Of a stretch of DNA of 64,000 nucleotides, positions 1 to 11,896 are shown piece after piece; within the stretch, counting starts at the first letter, position 1; every line of letters begins with the position of its first letter. The position numbers were made by a program, and so were the translations under genes. The stretch is from Welwitschia mirabilis. Its lineage: Eukaryota > Gnetophyta > Gnetopsida > Welwitschiales. Location of the stretch: NCBI GenBank assembly GCA_051453625.1, contig JBOZIK010000001.1:295088335-295152334 (forward strand), in the 5' to 3' direction. The notes below the pieces were generated by a model. That model was not told the DNA's origin. It was given only the letters and a program-made list of their open reading frames with translations, and made no database searches.

Positions 1-580
1 ATTGTACCTGCCCTTTTGTAACCTGAATGTTTAGGGTAAGGATTAAATTTATTCCTTAATAATGTCTCAGCATCAGGCCAATAACTCTTTATCAATAATT
101 GAAATTTAATATAATTTATATTAAAAATAATATAATCACAAACTGTAACCTACTCATAATGGTTATTGGGTGGCCATTTATATTCAAAGGATTTGAGGCT
201 TATACTTAAGATATAAGTTTTTAGAAAAGGGAATCTTCTCATGATTGTAGGGAATGAATTTGGAACTTTTAGTTAATGTCTGTACTCTTTTTTAGGAGTA
301 TAGTTACTAATTATTTAAATAAATGATTTAATTATCCCTAAAGTTTCATGGAAGTTTTGGTGCCATATCTTAGGCTTTAAGTGTTGAATAGAAAATCTAA
401 AAGATTTGAAACCATAACCTTTGAAGCTAAGTGTCTTACCATTTACTACCATGACCTCTTATATAAAGGACAAGCATCCTATCATTTTGACTACCACTTC
501 ATTGGTAATGATATAATATCAAAGGTTTCAAGCCTATAACCTTTTAAGTTTGGAGGGTGGTGGGCTTAAAAAACTTATTT

Positions 581-583
<3 letters not shown>

Positions 584-630
<47 letters not shown>
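584..630. repeat. (GA)n microsatellite
   Basis: An uninterrupted AG/GA dinucleotide run of about 47 bases (roughly 23 units), followed directly by TATGAG. The perfect units suggest recent slippage, in contrast to the decayed surroundings. Confidence 0.97.
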
Positions 631-632
<2 letters not shown>

Positions 633-882
633 TGAGAAAATTGTGTTATTAAAAAAAAAAACAAAATTAAGGTGCATAAGCTTAAACATTAGTGTTGATA
701 TTAAAAAAAAAGGTAGATAAGCTTAAACAAAATGTATACTTAAAAAAACTAAAAAACAAAGCAAGCCTACTAGTCTAGTTAAAATAAAGAAAACGACTAA
801 ATAGAATTTAAAGAAAATACAATATTTGAGAATTTACAATTCTGATTTTGGCTATAAAATGAGTGTGGAACCAAGGTTTAGA

Positions 883-1110
883 CAGGGAAAGAGGCTAATG
901 AAGGAGCATAGAAGCCTTTAGACTATTACCCCTTTCATCGTTTATTGCATAATGAAGAAAAGAATGACCTTAGCCCTTGTCTACTTTATGCACTAGTTTA
1001 TGCAAGGGAAGGGGCTAATGAAGGGGCATAAAAGCCTTTAGACTATTACCCTTGCCATCATTTATTGTGTAATGAAGAAAAGAATGACCTTAGCCCTTGC
1101 CTACTTTATG
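883..1110. repeat. 120-bp direct tandem duplication
   Basis: Two adjacent copies with a 120-bp period. The phrase GGCTAATGAAGG occurs at 893 and 1013, and both are followed by the same GCATA..AGCCTTTAGACTATTACCC block and by AATGAAGAAAAGAATGACC. The copies differ at only a few sites. No coding content is seen. Confidence 0.93.
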
Positions 1111-2510
1111 AGTCTTTTGAGGATTACTCTTTGCAAAAGGAATTCAGTGACCTCTAAACCTTTCACACAATATGTTTGATGAGTTGCGTCTAAAAGGAAA
1201 GAACCTATAGAAGGCACTCTGGTAGCCATGCATAGTCAATGCTTCAAAAGCTACAAAAGGTAATTAAGCTAGACCCCCACCTTATATAACTATTTACGAA
1301 TATATAAACGACTGTGCTAGAGCTAGTCTTAGAAACTGATGTACCGTCGTGACATCCCCAAGGTGTCAGGCATTATAAGCCTATGTCTTTTTGCTTGAGT
1401 TCAACGTTGTAAATAGCCATTTTACAAAATATCAGTTTTTTATTAAATAGTCAAATGATGGGGAGGGAAATACTTAGTTGTATGAAATATTAAGTTGCTT
1501 TAACACTTTTAAATTTGATACAAAACAATAGAATGAATAACTTTCTAGGGAAATTTGAGATAAGCAATAGAATTTGGTAGTAAGTCGAGGAATATGAAAT
1601 TTTATAAAAGTTGAATGTTCTCTAGAAGGCTTTGTATGTCTAAATTTAGGTGTTTTTGGTAAAAAGGCATTACTAGAAAACATGTCGAATTTTTAAATAC
1701 ACCACAATGAGGGCACACTGAGTTAAAAATACCTATATGGTAAATTCTGTTATAGATAAGTAAACCTTGATAAAGGAAATACCAAAGAAATTGTTTTATT
1801 TTTATAAAACGTTAGAAGTTCCAATTTTTTTTAAAGATATTAACCCAAAAATGCCTTTTTTTAATTTATGCTAAAGTTTTTTAAAATGAGGAGTTTAAGG
1901 ACTATGACACAACTAAAAAGGAGCCAAAGGCTTATAGGGAAAAATCACTAAGCCATTATTTTAGTTGATACTCTCAAAAGAAATTTTACCTACCATTGTC
2001 AAAATGCACATGCTGAAGAGAAAAAAAATTAGATTCTAAAAAAGAAATGTTTTATAGTGGAAGAATCACTATAAAGAGTTTTGAATTATTCTAAAGGAAA
2101 TAGGTTGACCTCCTAGCCTTAGGCTGTTAAGAGAAATGATGCCTTTTTAAAACCAATGAAGTGCTAGCCTAGAATTCATGAAAACAATTAGAATAGGCAA
2201 TAATGGAGCCACTAAGGACAAACATAAGAAAGAATATTTAAATGCATAGAAATATTTTTCAAATCAAGATATTGATGTGATACATTCCAAGCTCTCTAAA
2301 TACTGTCAAAAACATGTGTGGGTGGAATATTAATTTTTGGTAGAGAGAAAATCCAATTAGTAAAGTGAACGCCCTTTCAAAAGGGCTTATTTTTAAGAAA
2401 AGCTTACTAAAGATGAATCCATAAAAATTTTCTAATAGTTTTTTGATAATTTAGATGCCAAAAAAGCAACTTAGTCATCATAAGACTTTGCTTAAAAGAA
2501 TTTATAAAAT

Positions 2511-4658
2511 CTGGTACCCTCTTTACTCTTACCCTAATTAAGCATTTTATTTCTTTTTTCCACTCCTCTTCCTTTCTTCTTTAACATTTTTACCTAGTAT
2601 ACACAACGAAACCTAGGAGAAAATTCTACTTACTCATTTATTATAATTTCTATATTCTAAAAAAGACAAATCATATTAATGTTATATATTTATCTATAAT
2701 TAATTTTTAGGTTATTTTGGTTTACAAACAATAGAGTTTTCATAAGTTTGTGTCCTCCATTTCTTCCTAGTTTTTCATCACATAAAAGATATCTTGTGAA
2801 TAGTTAAGGAGATGTAAACTTATTGCTAACATACATGGATAAATTTTAAGGATAATACCTAATCAATATAATAGGATGTTGCAAATTCAATTAATGACAA
2901 TCCAACTCGATATCCAACCACCTTCTAGATGTGAGTGGATTCTACTTCAGGTTCTAAACTATACAAACATGGCTTGGCTCAACTCTATAGGCTTTCACTT
3001 CACCTCGATATACCCTTAATATAGGTGACAGGCAGTACATGAGGTAGATGCATGCTTACAAATGACTTTCACTTCCTTGAAGCATCTCCGGATGGTGCAA
3101 CATGATCCATCGACTCCAAGGGATTGAAATATTAAGTTAGAGTAAGTTCATACATGGGTAGGACAGGAGAGCGGTGATTAAATCCACTTCCATAAGAGTA
3201 CTATAAAAAAAATGCAATGCAACCCACCTTGATGATGAAATCCAAGTGTGGGGATGAACATTATTAGAATTATCTTAATTTAGTCCTGTTTAATGAATAC
3301 ACCTAAATGCATGCAAATAATTCTAACTAATGTAAAATTTTTAATTAATTATTTACTTTATAATAATTCTAATCGTCATTTGGTTCATTTTATAGAAACA
3401 ACCATAAAAAGAAAGTAAGCATACAAGAACATTTCTTTTCCAAGATTATAAGAATAAAAATCTAGATAAAGGAAATTTGTTTTCTTTTATTTTCTATCTA
3501 AATAAAGGAAATATTCTTTTCTTTTTATTTTAGTAATAATAAAAATATAAAATAATGTACTTAAAAGAAACTAAAACATACCTTGAGCTATGTCAATCCT
3601 AAAAACATTCTTCCATGCTCATATAACAATCTTTATGGATTAATGCAAAGAAGGTAAGGAAACAAAGGTGTAGCTAAAGCATACTTGTTAAGATATAAGT
3701 ATTTATTCAAGATTCCATGTGGCTATATTATAAGTCAATAAAAATAAGTGATAATCTAGAGACTACCTATGTTAGTTAAAATTCTAAGGTAAAATCTCTT
3801 ACATGCATGCACATTAAAAGTAAGCTAAATAAAGAGAGTAAAAGAGGTATTTCTATAAATAAATATGAGTTATAAGTAATTTAACTTAAATTTANNNNNN
3901 NNNNNNNNNNNNNNNNNNNNNNNNNNNNNNNNNNNNNNNNNNNNNNNNNNNNNNNNNNNNNNNNNNNNNNNNNNNNNNNNNNNNNNNNNNNNNNNNNNNN
4001 NNNNNNNNNNNNNNNNNNNNNNNNNNNNNNNNNNNNNNNNNNNNNNNNNNNNNNNNNNNNNNNNNNNNNNNNNNNNNNNAGTTCTTTAAAATATAACTTA
4101 AACTATCTTCCAATTATAAAAGTATTATTTACATTATTTAAGGTTAAAAATTGTCAAATTTTTTAAAATTATATTTTGAGCTTTTTAATGATTCAAGATG
4201 TTCTGGAAAGCTTAATTTTCTACAACTTAGGATGCTCAAGTTCGCAAATGTGCTGATAGATAGGTACAGAAATGTAAATTACTTACTTATTATTTTCTAC
4301 ATTTATTTTCTATTATATTTTAATAAATCATTTTTTAAAAAATAATTACCCATTAGAAAAATTATTATTTTTACATTTTTAGATTAATAACTAGACTTAC
4401 ATAAAAAATTTCACTAATCAATACCACCTAATTAATGAAATATGCTATTTTTATCTTATGCCTCTATTCTGGAAATTTAGTTTTTGCCATAACAAAATAT
4501 GATAAAGTTTGTACAGCTAGTTAAACAATAACTTAAATCATTAAAATAATGGATATATTAACTAATTAATTACAAAATGGAAAATTAATTATAAAAATAA
4601 AAATCATTATAGATAGGAAAATCAAATCAATTCAAAAAGAACCATTTATTATGAGCCT
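2511..4658 (-). mobile_element. Partial LTR (copy A) of a Tekay-like Ty3/gypsy element
   Basis: This block is a direct repeat of 4805-6975. Shared landmarks run in the same order: TACCCTCTTT..TACCCTAATTAAGCA at the left end, CATAAGTTTGT(A/G)TCCTCCATTT, GGCTTTCACTTCACCTCGATATACC, TCCTTGAAGCATCTCC, GTGTGGGGATGAACATTATTAGAATTA, and AATCATTATAGA near the right end. It is interrupted by 185 N at 3895-4079 and ends in a 100-N gap. About 1.4 kb present at the right end of copy B is therefore missing or hidden. For a minus-strand element this would be the 3' LTR. No terminal direct repeat is evident at 2506-2510. Confidence 0.75.
3895..4079. other. Assembly gap (185 N)
   Basis: A run of undetermined bases inside LTR copy A. 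Copy B supplies the expected content, roughly 6180-6365. Open frames that cross the gap are artefacts. Confidence 0.99.
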
Positions 4659-4758
4659 NNNNNNNNNNNNNNNNNNNNNNNNNNNNNNNNNNNNNNNNNN
4701 NNNNNNNNNNNNNNNNNNNNNNNNNNNNNNNNNNNNNNNNNNNNNNNNNNNNNNNNNN
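4659..4758. other. Assembly gap (exactly 100 N), probably of unknown true length
   Basis: The gap lies between the truncated right end of LTR copy A and a PBS that abuts LTR copy B. This is where the rest of copy A and the internal gag-pol domain of an LTR element should be. A round 100-N length is commonly used for gaps of unknown size. Confidence 0.95.
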
Positions 4759-4788
4759 TTAACATAAGTACTATCCAAGTTAACCTAG

Positions 4789-4803
4789 ATCTCTGATACC
4801 AAT
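4789..4803 (-). other. Primer-binding site, tRNA-iMet type
   Basis: The plus strand reads ATCTCTGATACCAA. Its reverse complement contains TGGTATCAGAG, the complement of the initiator tRNA-Met 3' end used by many plant LTR retrotransposons. It lies 1-2 bases from the LTR terminus TGTGATACCC, the correct geometry for a minus-strand element whose 5' LTR extends to the right. Confidence 0.88.
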
Positions 4804-4804
4804 T

Positions 4805-7800
4805 TGTGATACCCTCTTTTATATTACCCTAATTAAGCACTATTTTTTTCGCTCTTTATTTCTTCTTTAATATTTTTATTTAATAGACATAGTGGAATCT
4901 ATGATTAAATTCTACTTACACCTTAATTAGAATTTTCTATATTCTAAGGAGGAGAAATCATATTAATATCATATATTTACCTATAATTAATTCTTAGGTT
5001 ATTTTGATTTAAAAAAAATAGCAATATCATAAGTTTGTATCCTCCATTTTTCCTTAGTTTTTCATCATATAAAAGATACCTTGTGAATAGTTAAAGAGAT
5101 GTAAACTTGTTATTAACATACATGAATAAATTTTAAAGATAATACCTAACCAATATAATATGAGGTTGCAACTCTAATTAATAGCATTCTAACTTGATAT
5201 CTGGCCACCTTCCGAATGTGAGTTGGTTTCACTCTAAGTTCTAAACTATACAAAAATGTCTAGGCTCAACTCCATAGGCTTTCACTTCACCTCGATATAC
5301 CTCCAATATATGTAATAAATGGTATGTGAAGTAGATTCATGCTTACAAATGACTCTCGCTTCCTTGAAGCATCTCCAAATGGTGCAACATGATTCATCGA
5401 TGCCAAAGGCTTAAGAGATTAAGTCAGGGCAAGTTCATACATGGGTAAGATAGGAGAGTGATAGTCAAATCCATTTCCAAAAGGGTATAAAAAAAATGCA
5501 ATGCAACCCACCTTTGTGATGAAATCTAAGTGTGGGGATGAACATTATTAGAATTACCTTGATTTAGTGTTGTTTAATAAATACACCATACAAATGCATG
5601 CAAACAATTCTAACTATGTGGATATTTGATGAATTATTTACCTAGTTATAATAATTATAATCATCATTTGGTTCAATTTATAGAAACAACTATTAAAAAA
5701 AAAGCAAGCATACAAGAACATTTCTTTTTCTAAAATTATAACAATAAAAGTCTAGATAAAGGAAATATTCTTTTCTTTTATTTTCTATATAAATAAAGGA
5801 AATATTCTTTTCTTTTTCTTTTAATAATAATAAAAATATAAAACAATGTACTTAAAGAAACTAAAACATACCTAGAGCTATGCTAATTCTAGAAACACTC
5901 TTTCATGCTTATATGATAATCTCCATGGATTGGTGCAAAGAAGGTAAACAAAAGAATGTATAGCTTAAGCATAATTGTTAAGATATAAGTATTTATCCAA
6001 GATTTCATATGGCTATATTATAAGTCAATAAAAATAAGTGATAAATTAGAGACTACTTATGTCACTTGAACTACTTAGGTGAAAACTCTTATAAGCATGC
6101 ACATTCAAGGTAAGTTAAGTAAAAAGGGTAAAAGAGGTATGTCTACAATTAAATACCACTTATAAATAATTTAACTTAAATCTACTAATAGAAACATATT
6201 TCATATACTCAATTTCCCTAAAAAATTTTGTGTAATAATTTTTATATAATTTTAAATATTAATTATAACATTTTTGAACTCTAGGGAGACATCATAATTA
6301 ACAATTAATAATTAACTAATTATGAAGCAAAAATTAAATTATGGTAGTTTTTCAAATAATAGATGGTTTTTCTAAAGCTAACTTAAACTATCTTGCAATT
6401 ATAAAAGTATTGTTTCTGACATTATTATTTAAGGCTAAAAAACTATCAAATTTTCTAAAATTACAATCTTACCACACTATACTAAAATAATAACTTTTAA
6501 AATACTTTGAGTTTGTAAATGATTCAAGATGTTTTTGAAATCTTATTTAATTTCTTATAACTTAGGATACTCAAATTTATAAATATGTTGATAGATAGGT
6601 ACAGACATGTAAATTACTTTATTTTGCCTATTCATTTCTGACATATTTTAACAAATAAATTTTTAAAAAATAATTACTCATCATAAAAATTAAGGTTTTT
6701 ACATTTTCACGTTCATGACACAATCCTAGACTTACATAAAAAAATCACTAATCTATATGATGTTTTTATCTTATTCCTCTATTCTAGAAATTTAATTTTC
6801 GCCATAACAAAAATATGATAGAGTTTCTACAACTACTTAAGCAATAACTCAGATCAACAAATCAATTGAAATTAATTAGTTATAGAAAGAAAAATCAATT
6901 GTAAAAAAGAAAAAGAATCATTATAGAAAGAAAAATCAATCAATTTTAAAAAAGACTATTTACTATAAGTCTTAAGATTTTTCATGGAAGAGTACTAGCC
7001 TAAAGAGAATATTGAGGATCAGACTTAGCCCCTAATAAGATGGCCGTAATACAATACTAAAATAAACATGGGTATCTAAATTTCTTTTTTTCCCTTTTTT
7101 CCTTTTTTTTTTTTAAAGTAAACCCCCTAGTCACTTGGCCATAATCATCCATTAGTAATCACATAATATCTCACTATAACATCTTAGTGGGAGTCAATGG
7201 GAGCCAATGGGAGGGAATAATATTTTATAACATAATTGCATAAAAGCCATGAATAATCCCATAATGAAATATCACATCATTCCAATAGAAAAAGGAGATA
7301 ATATGAATAATAAGAGTAATAACCTTGCTTAGAAAGATAAGTAAGACCTTAATAGTTGAGATGATAAAGATCCAAGTTCAAGAGTTTCTTAGCTCCAAGC
7401 TTTCATTCTCCAAGCTTTTAAGCTTCAAGATCCACAAGAAAGAGAATGAAAGTATGAAAGAGAGATATTGAAAAGAAGAAATGCAATTATAAGGAATAAA
7501 AGAAAAGTATTTCCTTTTACAAGAGAGGAAAGGATCTCTATATATAGATAAACTAAGGCACATAGCCCAAGATCACAAGATCACATGGTTTAGCATTGCT
7601 AAGTGGGATGAGCAATAAGTGACATTGGATTATAAAAAGAGATCATATTTATGACTCATGCACCTAACTAGGGTAAGTAATTTTCTTAATTCAATTAGTA
7701 AGTTTAATTACATGCATCATTTTCTCATGCTAGCTCTTTCTAATCCTTCATAGGCTCATAAGTAAGTTTAAATCATCTTAGATATGCATCAAGAGAATAA

Positions 7801-8398
7801 ATGCATAAATCTCAAAATTGGCATGTAGCACGATGAGACGAACTCTTTAATTCCAATGAATAAAGCAATGAGTATACTATAAACAAAGTTCCCTTACACA
7901 TCTCAAGAACAAAAAAGTCATGGTAGAGTAAATCTACTTATTTATCATTCTTGGTTCTAAGTAAGAGTACATGTACTTGTCCAAATGCTCATTTATTTCA
8001 AAATACATAAAATCTATCAATCAAATAACATAAGGAAGAGAATATTTATTCATGATATTAGTATACTATCACATTTACCAAAAAGCTAAATGAGTAAAGA
8101 AAGATGCAAAATATATTATTATGTCCTCTTAAAACTTTCAGTTGTTTTATAATGTGATTTTAATTCCTCATGTAATGTGGTTATCTAATTTTAAATTTTT
8201 GAATATATTTTCTCATAAAATGTTTATCATAATTTTTATCATTTTCATGATAAATTATAAAGATTACAAACTAAAGTTAATTTTAAAATGACATATTATT
8301 TGATAAGAAACTTAAATAAGGATAATTAATCATCTAATTAAAAGCTTAATATACTTAATGTCCCAGTAAATAAGGTTTACAAAATATGGGATATGACA
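4805..8398 (-). mobile_element. Long LTR (copy B), Tekay/Del-like Ty3/gypsy
   Basis: The left end TGTGATACCC directly follows the PBS. The proposed right end GGGATATGACA (8388-8398) is its imperfect inverted complement, in the style of the extended TGTRACRCCC..GGGYGTYACA termini of plant chromoviruses of the Tekay/Del group. That gives an LTR of about 3.6 kb, within the range of that group. The left 2.1 kb matches copy A at 2511-4658. A TATA-like box lies at 7538-7548 in minus orientation. A pyrimidine-rich stretch (7082-7115) and short direct repeats around GGGAGTCAATGGGAGCCAATGGGAGGG (7190-7214) lie in the promoter-proximal part. The PBS, left end and copy relationship are firm; the lineage and right end are inferred. 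Confidence 0.7.
7538..7548 (-). promoter_or_regulatory. TATA-like box of LTR copy B
   Basis: The plus strand reads TCTATATATAG, nearly self-complementary. On the minus strand it would drive transcription leftward toward the PBS. It is followed downstream on the minus strand by a purine/pyrimidine-biased leader (7380-7530). Function is inferred from position only. Confidence 0.45.
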
Positions 8399-10179
8399 TA
8401 AAACCTAACCCATCTTGTTTTCTATGGAAAGTAGTTATATCTTAGACTACATAATGGAACCCTTTTTGAGAAAAGTAGTTATATCTTAGATGAAAATACT
8501 TTTTGAGAATCTTTAGATCACTACATGAAATGCTAAATGTGAGTAAAAGTAAGAATAGTCTTATAAACTATGAACTTGCCTTTTAGTATAAGAGATTTTA
8601 TTTTCCCTTTGAGAACTTGATTCTAGAGGATGAAGGAAAAGCTTGAAAACTAAGCAAAATCCCTAGAATTTTAATAATGTTTTAATCCTATACTAAATTT
8701 CAATCTTTGTTTGGTAATCCCTAATAATTTAATATGAAAATGTAGGCACATGATGTTAACCAATTCAGAAAAAACCTGAAAGAGAGCAATACTGCTCAAC
8801 TTGATACAAAAGTTGATCAACATCAACAAAATTAGTATTCATTAGAAAGAATTCATCATTAGTAAAGCGCATATTAAGAATCTAATTATTAGGATTAAAG
8901 AGAATGATTTCCATGATAGCAATCTTCTATGGAAAAACGAGTATCATACCTTATGGAGTACCATAACCACTTGTTTGAAGGATAAGTATTCTACAATATT
9001 TATCCAATTTACCACTGCATTAGCAATGTTATTATGATTGATTTCAAACATAAGAAGACATAATATATTATGGGGACGTCAAACTTGAAATTATTAATCA
9101 CTTTACTTCCCTTATAACTATGGCCACCACAATTAGCTAAACATAAAGAGATATAACATATTATAGGGGATGTTGAAACTTTTAGTAGCTATACCTCCTT
9201 TAGAAGTAAAACTAATAAAATCATCCACATGGACAATTTAATTACGCACATAGCTTTAAAATGTCTAGAAGAGGTTATTTAAAGGTTTAAACTCATTAAC
9301 TCATAAATGAAGGATGAGAATTCCACTAATTAGAATAGTATTACATTAATAAATATAACATATTATAAATAAGTAATTATTTTTAATTTCTCCTCCTAAG
9401 AGAAGAAAGGAAAAATTAGGTTCACATTATTTTCATTTTGACTTTACTCATGTGAAGAAAAACATTGTAATTAATTTGGTAAGATTTAGTTCATGAGAAG
9501 TGTTTAAATGAAAATATTATCCATGATTTAATCCTTAGGAAGAAACAGTAGCCATTATTTAATCTTGATGAAGGATAGAATTCTCCTTCTCTTAGCATTA
9601 AATAGTGAGACACTTATCTTCCATTTGAGAATTGTGGTTTTAAACCTTTGAAAGACTTGATTAGCATACTATGACAATCATGACATAATTAAATTATCCA
9701 TTTAGAAAATAATTATGGTTGTACTCTTAAAAAAAAGGTACAATCACTAAAAGTTTTGAGTTTAACATTCTCTCTTACTCTTTTAGCACTTTAATATGCA
9801 TGATTATTGTTGGTTATATGTAAAGTGTTTCATTTGTTTCAATCTCACTCATCACAATGGTAGAATTCATGAAATAAGAACTAGTTGTGACAACGATATC
9901 TTTTATCATTATTGTTATTATTACTATTTTGTCATTATAACTTTTTATTTGATAAATCCAATAACTTTTACATTATACTCTTTTAATATTTTAGCATAAG
10001 AAACCTTAACTTGCACTTATTTTACTAAGTAGTGCTAGTATATGTTTGAAGATAAAACTACTCTTATTAAAATTAGATCTCATGGCTTAAGGTAAAACAT
10101 GAACCATGTAAGGAATTTCTTAAACTCCTTAAATACAATAGCCATCTCCGTTGTTTCTACATTTTTCCTTCTAAATGTT
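8399..10179. other. Unassigned AT-rich sequence upstream of the LINE
   Basis: No clear coding motif. It may include the decayed 5' part of the LINE (endonuclease region), but I could not find diagnostic residues. A weak 93-bp tandem duplication occurs at 9044-9190: AAACATAAG..GACATAATATATTATGGGG recurs as AAACATAAAGAGATATAACATATTATAGGGG. An 18-base phrase AAGTAGTTATATCTTAGA is repeated near 8431 and 8475. Confidence 0.4.
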
Positions 10180-10519
10180 CTTGTAAGGAATAATTCAAAA
10201 CTGTTAGTGAACATCTTTCCCAGCTTATAAAGAAGAAGCATCTTACTTTTGTGGATGAAGAGGAATTACTTTTGATGAAATAAGAAGCATATTTTAGTTT
10301 GGTAAAGATAGAATCCCCTGCTTTGGATGGTTTTCCTATGGAATTCTCCTAAAATCACTAGGATTTTATTGACAAAGATCTTCTATATGTTTTTTAGATA
10401 GCTATCCATCATTAATCTCAAGGTGATATAATTAATAAAATATCATTCAGCTTATTCTTGAAAAAAGTGATCTTAGAAATTAGAGTCTTATTACACTATT
10501 AATAATATTCATAAATTAT

Positions 10520-10718
10520 TTTAATCCAAGATAGCTTACCCTAGTGGTAAGGTCATGGAAATTTGAATCCCAAGGTCCAAAGGCAAGCCCTTGTATTGAT
10601 AAGGGCTACCTATGAAGCCTTGCATACCAAAGTGTCACTTGGGTTTGTGCGACACAACCTAATTACTTAGATTACCTTTAATAATAACAACAATAACAAT
10701 AATAAGAATAATAATAAT
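10520..10718 (+). mobile_element. tRNA-derived SINE inserted in the LINE RT domain
   Basis: A roughly 200-bp unit with a polymerase III A-box-like segment (TAGCTTACCCTAGTGGTAAGG near 10532-10552), a B-box-like segment (ATTTGAATCCC, 10561-10571) and a simple-sequence tail of AAT/AAC units (10680-10718). The box spacing is shorter than in a canonical tRNA, so it is diverged or of an unfamiliar family. Its boundaries are supported independently: LINE coding similarity stops at ATTCATAAATTATT and resumes at TTAACTAAATGTTTG. The sequences ATTATTTTAA and ATAATTTAA at the two edges may be an imperfect target-site duplication. Confidence 0.65.
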
Positions 10719-11851
10719 TTAACTAAATGTTTGCACAAAGACTTTAAAAAATTATTAATTAGATTACTAAACCTAAACAAAGTGGATTTACTAAAGGAAT
10801 GTGTTTTCTTGATAATGTAATTGTAGTTGCGAAGGGTTGAAATGGTATTTTAATACTAATCATGAAATTGCTTTTACTGTACTTAATTATATCAAAGCTT
10901 ACTTGTCTTGAAAAACTTGGATTTGAGGGGTACTTTATTCATTTAATATATATACTATTTGCTAATGCTAATGCTTAGGTTGTGATAAATCTTAGTTTTA
11001 GTCACTCCTTTTTAACTTTATAGTTTAATCTCTTAGGATTGCCCTTTAGCCTCTTATTTATTTATTATCACAACAAATTTTCTTTCACATGGATTTTATC
11101 AAGATATAAAATGTAATTTTATCAAAGGAATTCTCATTAGTGATTCTTTTCTTCTGTTAATATGCACTTTTTGGAAAATTCTTTTTTATGGTTGATATTA
11201 ATTTTTAGCATCTTAATAGGTTATTAGCTCATGTGAATGAATATTATAAATATTTTATATCCCACATAAAATTCAAAAAAAAATTCTTACTATAAGAAGA
11301 ATGAAAAATATTTGATTTTTTAAAAAAAAGAAAATTTCAAATGAAAAAATAATTTTTAATTTGTTAGGAATTTCATTTAGATCTAAAGTAAGGAGGCATG
11401 GAAAAAAAATATATTACTAAATTAGAAAACCACTTACGTAAGTAGGAAAAAAAAGGATCTTAAATTTGCTAGAAAAGTTTTAATGATAAAGCATTTATTC
11501 TATGCCACACATATTTGTTACTCTTCTTGCTAGGCTTATTGTAAAGCTTATTAAAAGGAAGGTGAAAAAAAACAAATAAACTTGTTTGGAATTCACTATG
11601 GTCTAGAAATCAAACTAAAAAATATTCTTCTAGAGTTAATTAGGAAATTTGCATCTTGAGTAAAAAAGACAAAGGTTTTACCTTTATTAATTATCATAAA
11701 AAGGAAATTCTTTGTGTTTTAAATGGATAACAAAATGTTTGGATAGTAATGACGCTTAAAATATTCTATTTATAAATAAGATTAATCAAATAATAATAAT
11801 AATAATAAATTAAGGTATCTTACATGGTAATTGTTTCTTCCACTATGTTCT

Positions 11852-11896
11852 TCCCCAACCCCCTCCCCCCCGGGCGCCCCCGCCCTCGACCCCCAA
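11852..11896. other. GC-rich cytosine tract inside the LINE
   Basis: About 45 bases, mostly C, containing a CCCCCCC run, CCCGGGCGCCCCCGCCCTCGACCCCC and several intact CpGs, in a neighbourhood of roughly 25-30% GC. It interrupts the LINE C-terminal coding remnant. The G-rich minus strand could form a quadruplex. Low-complexity expansion, an assembly-fill error or a foreign insertion are all possible. Confidence 0.9.

Larger units (their letters stand above)
1..2510. other. Unassigned AT-rich intergenic sequence
   Basis: No coding motif is recognised on either strand, and the longest open frame (69 codons, minus strand, 1474-1683) resembles nothing known to me. The stretch holds a GA microsatellite and a 120-bp tandem duplication, listed separately. 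A short interval near 1297-1410 keeps several CpG dinucleotides, unlike its surroundings. It is probably old repeat-derived DNA, but I cannot assign a family. Confidence 0.5.

Noticed and set aside
10520-10580. A genuine tRNA gene.
   Set aside because: A- and B-box-like segments are present, but no acceptor stem or cloverleaf can be formed, and a simple-repeat tail follows; a SINE fits better.
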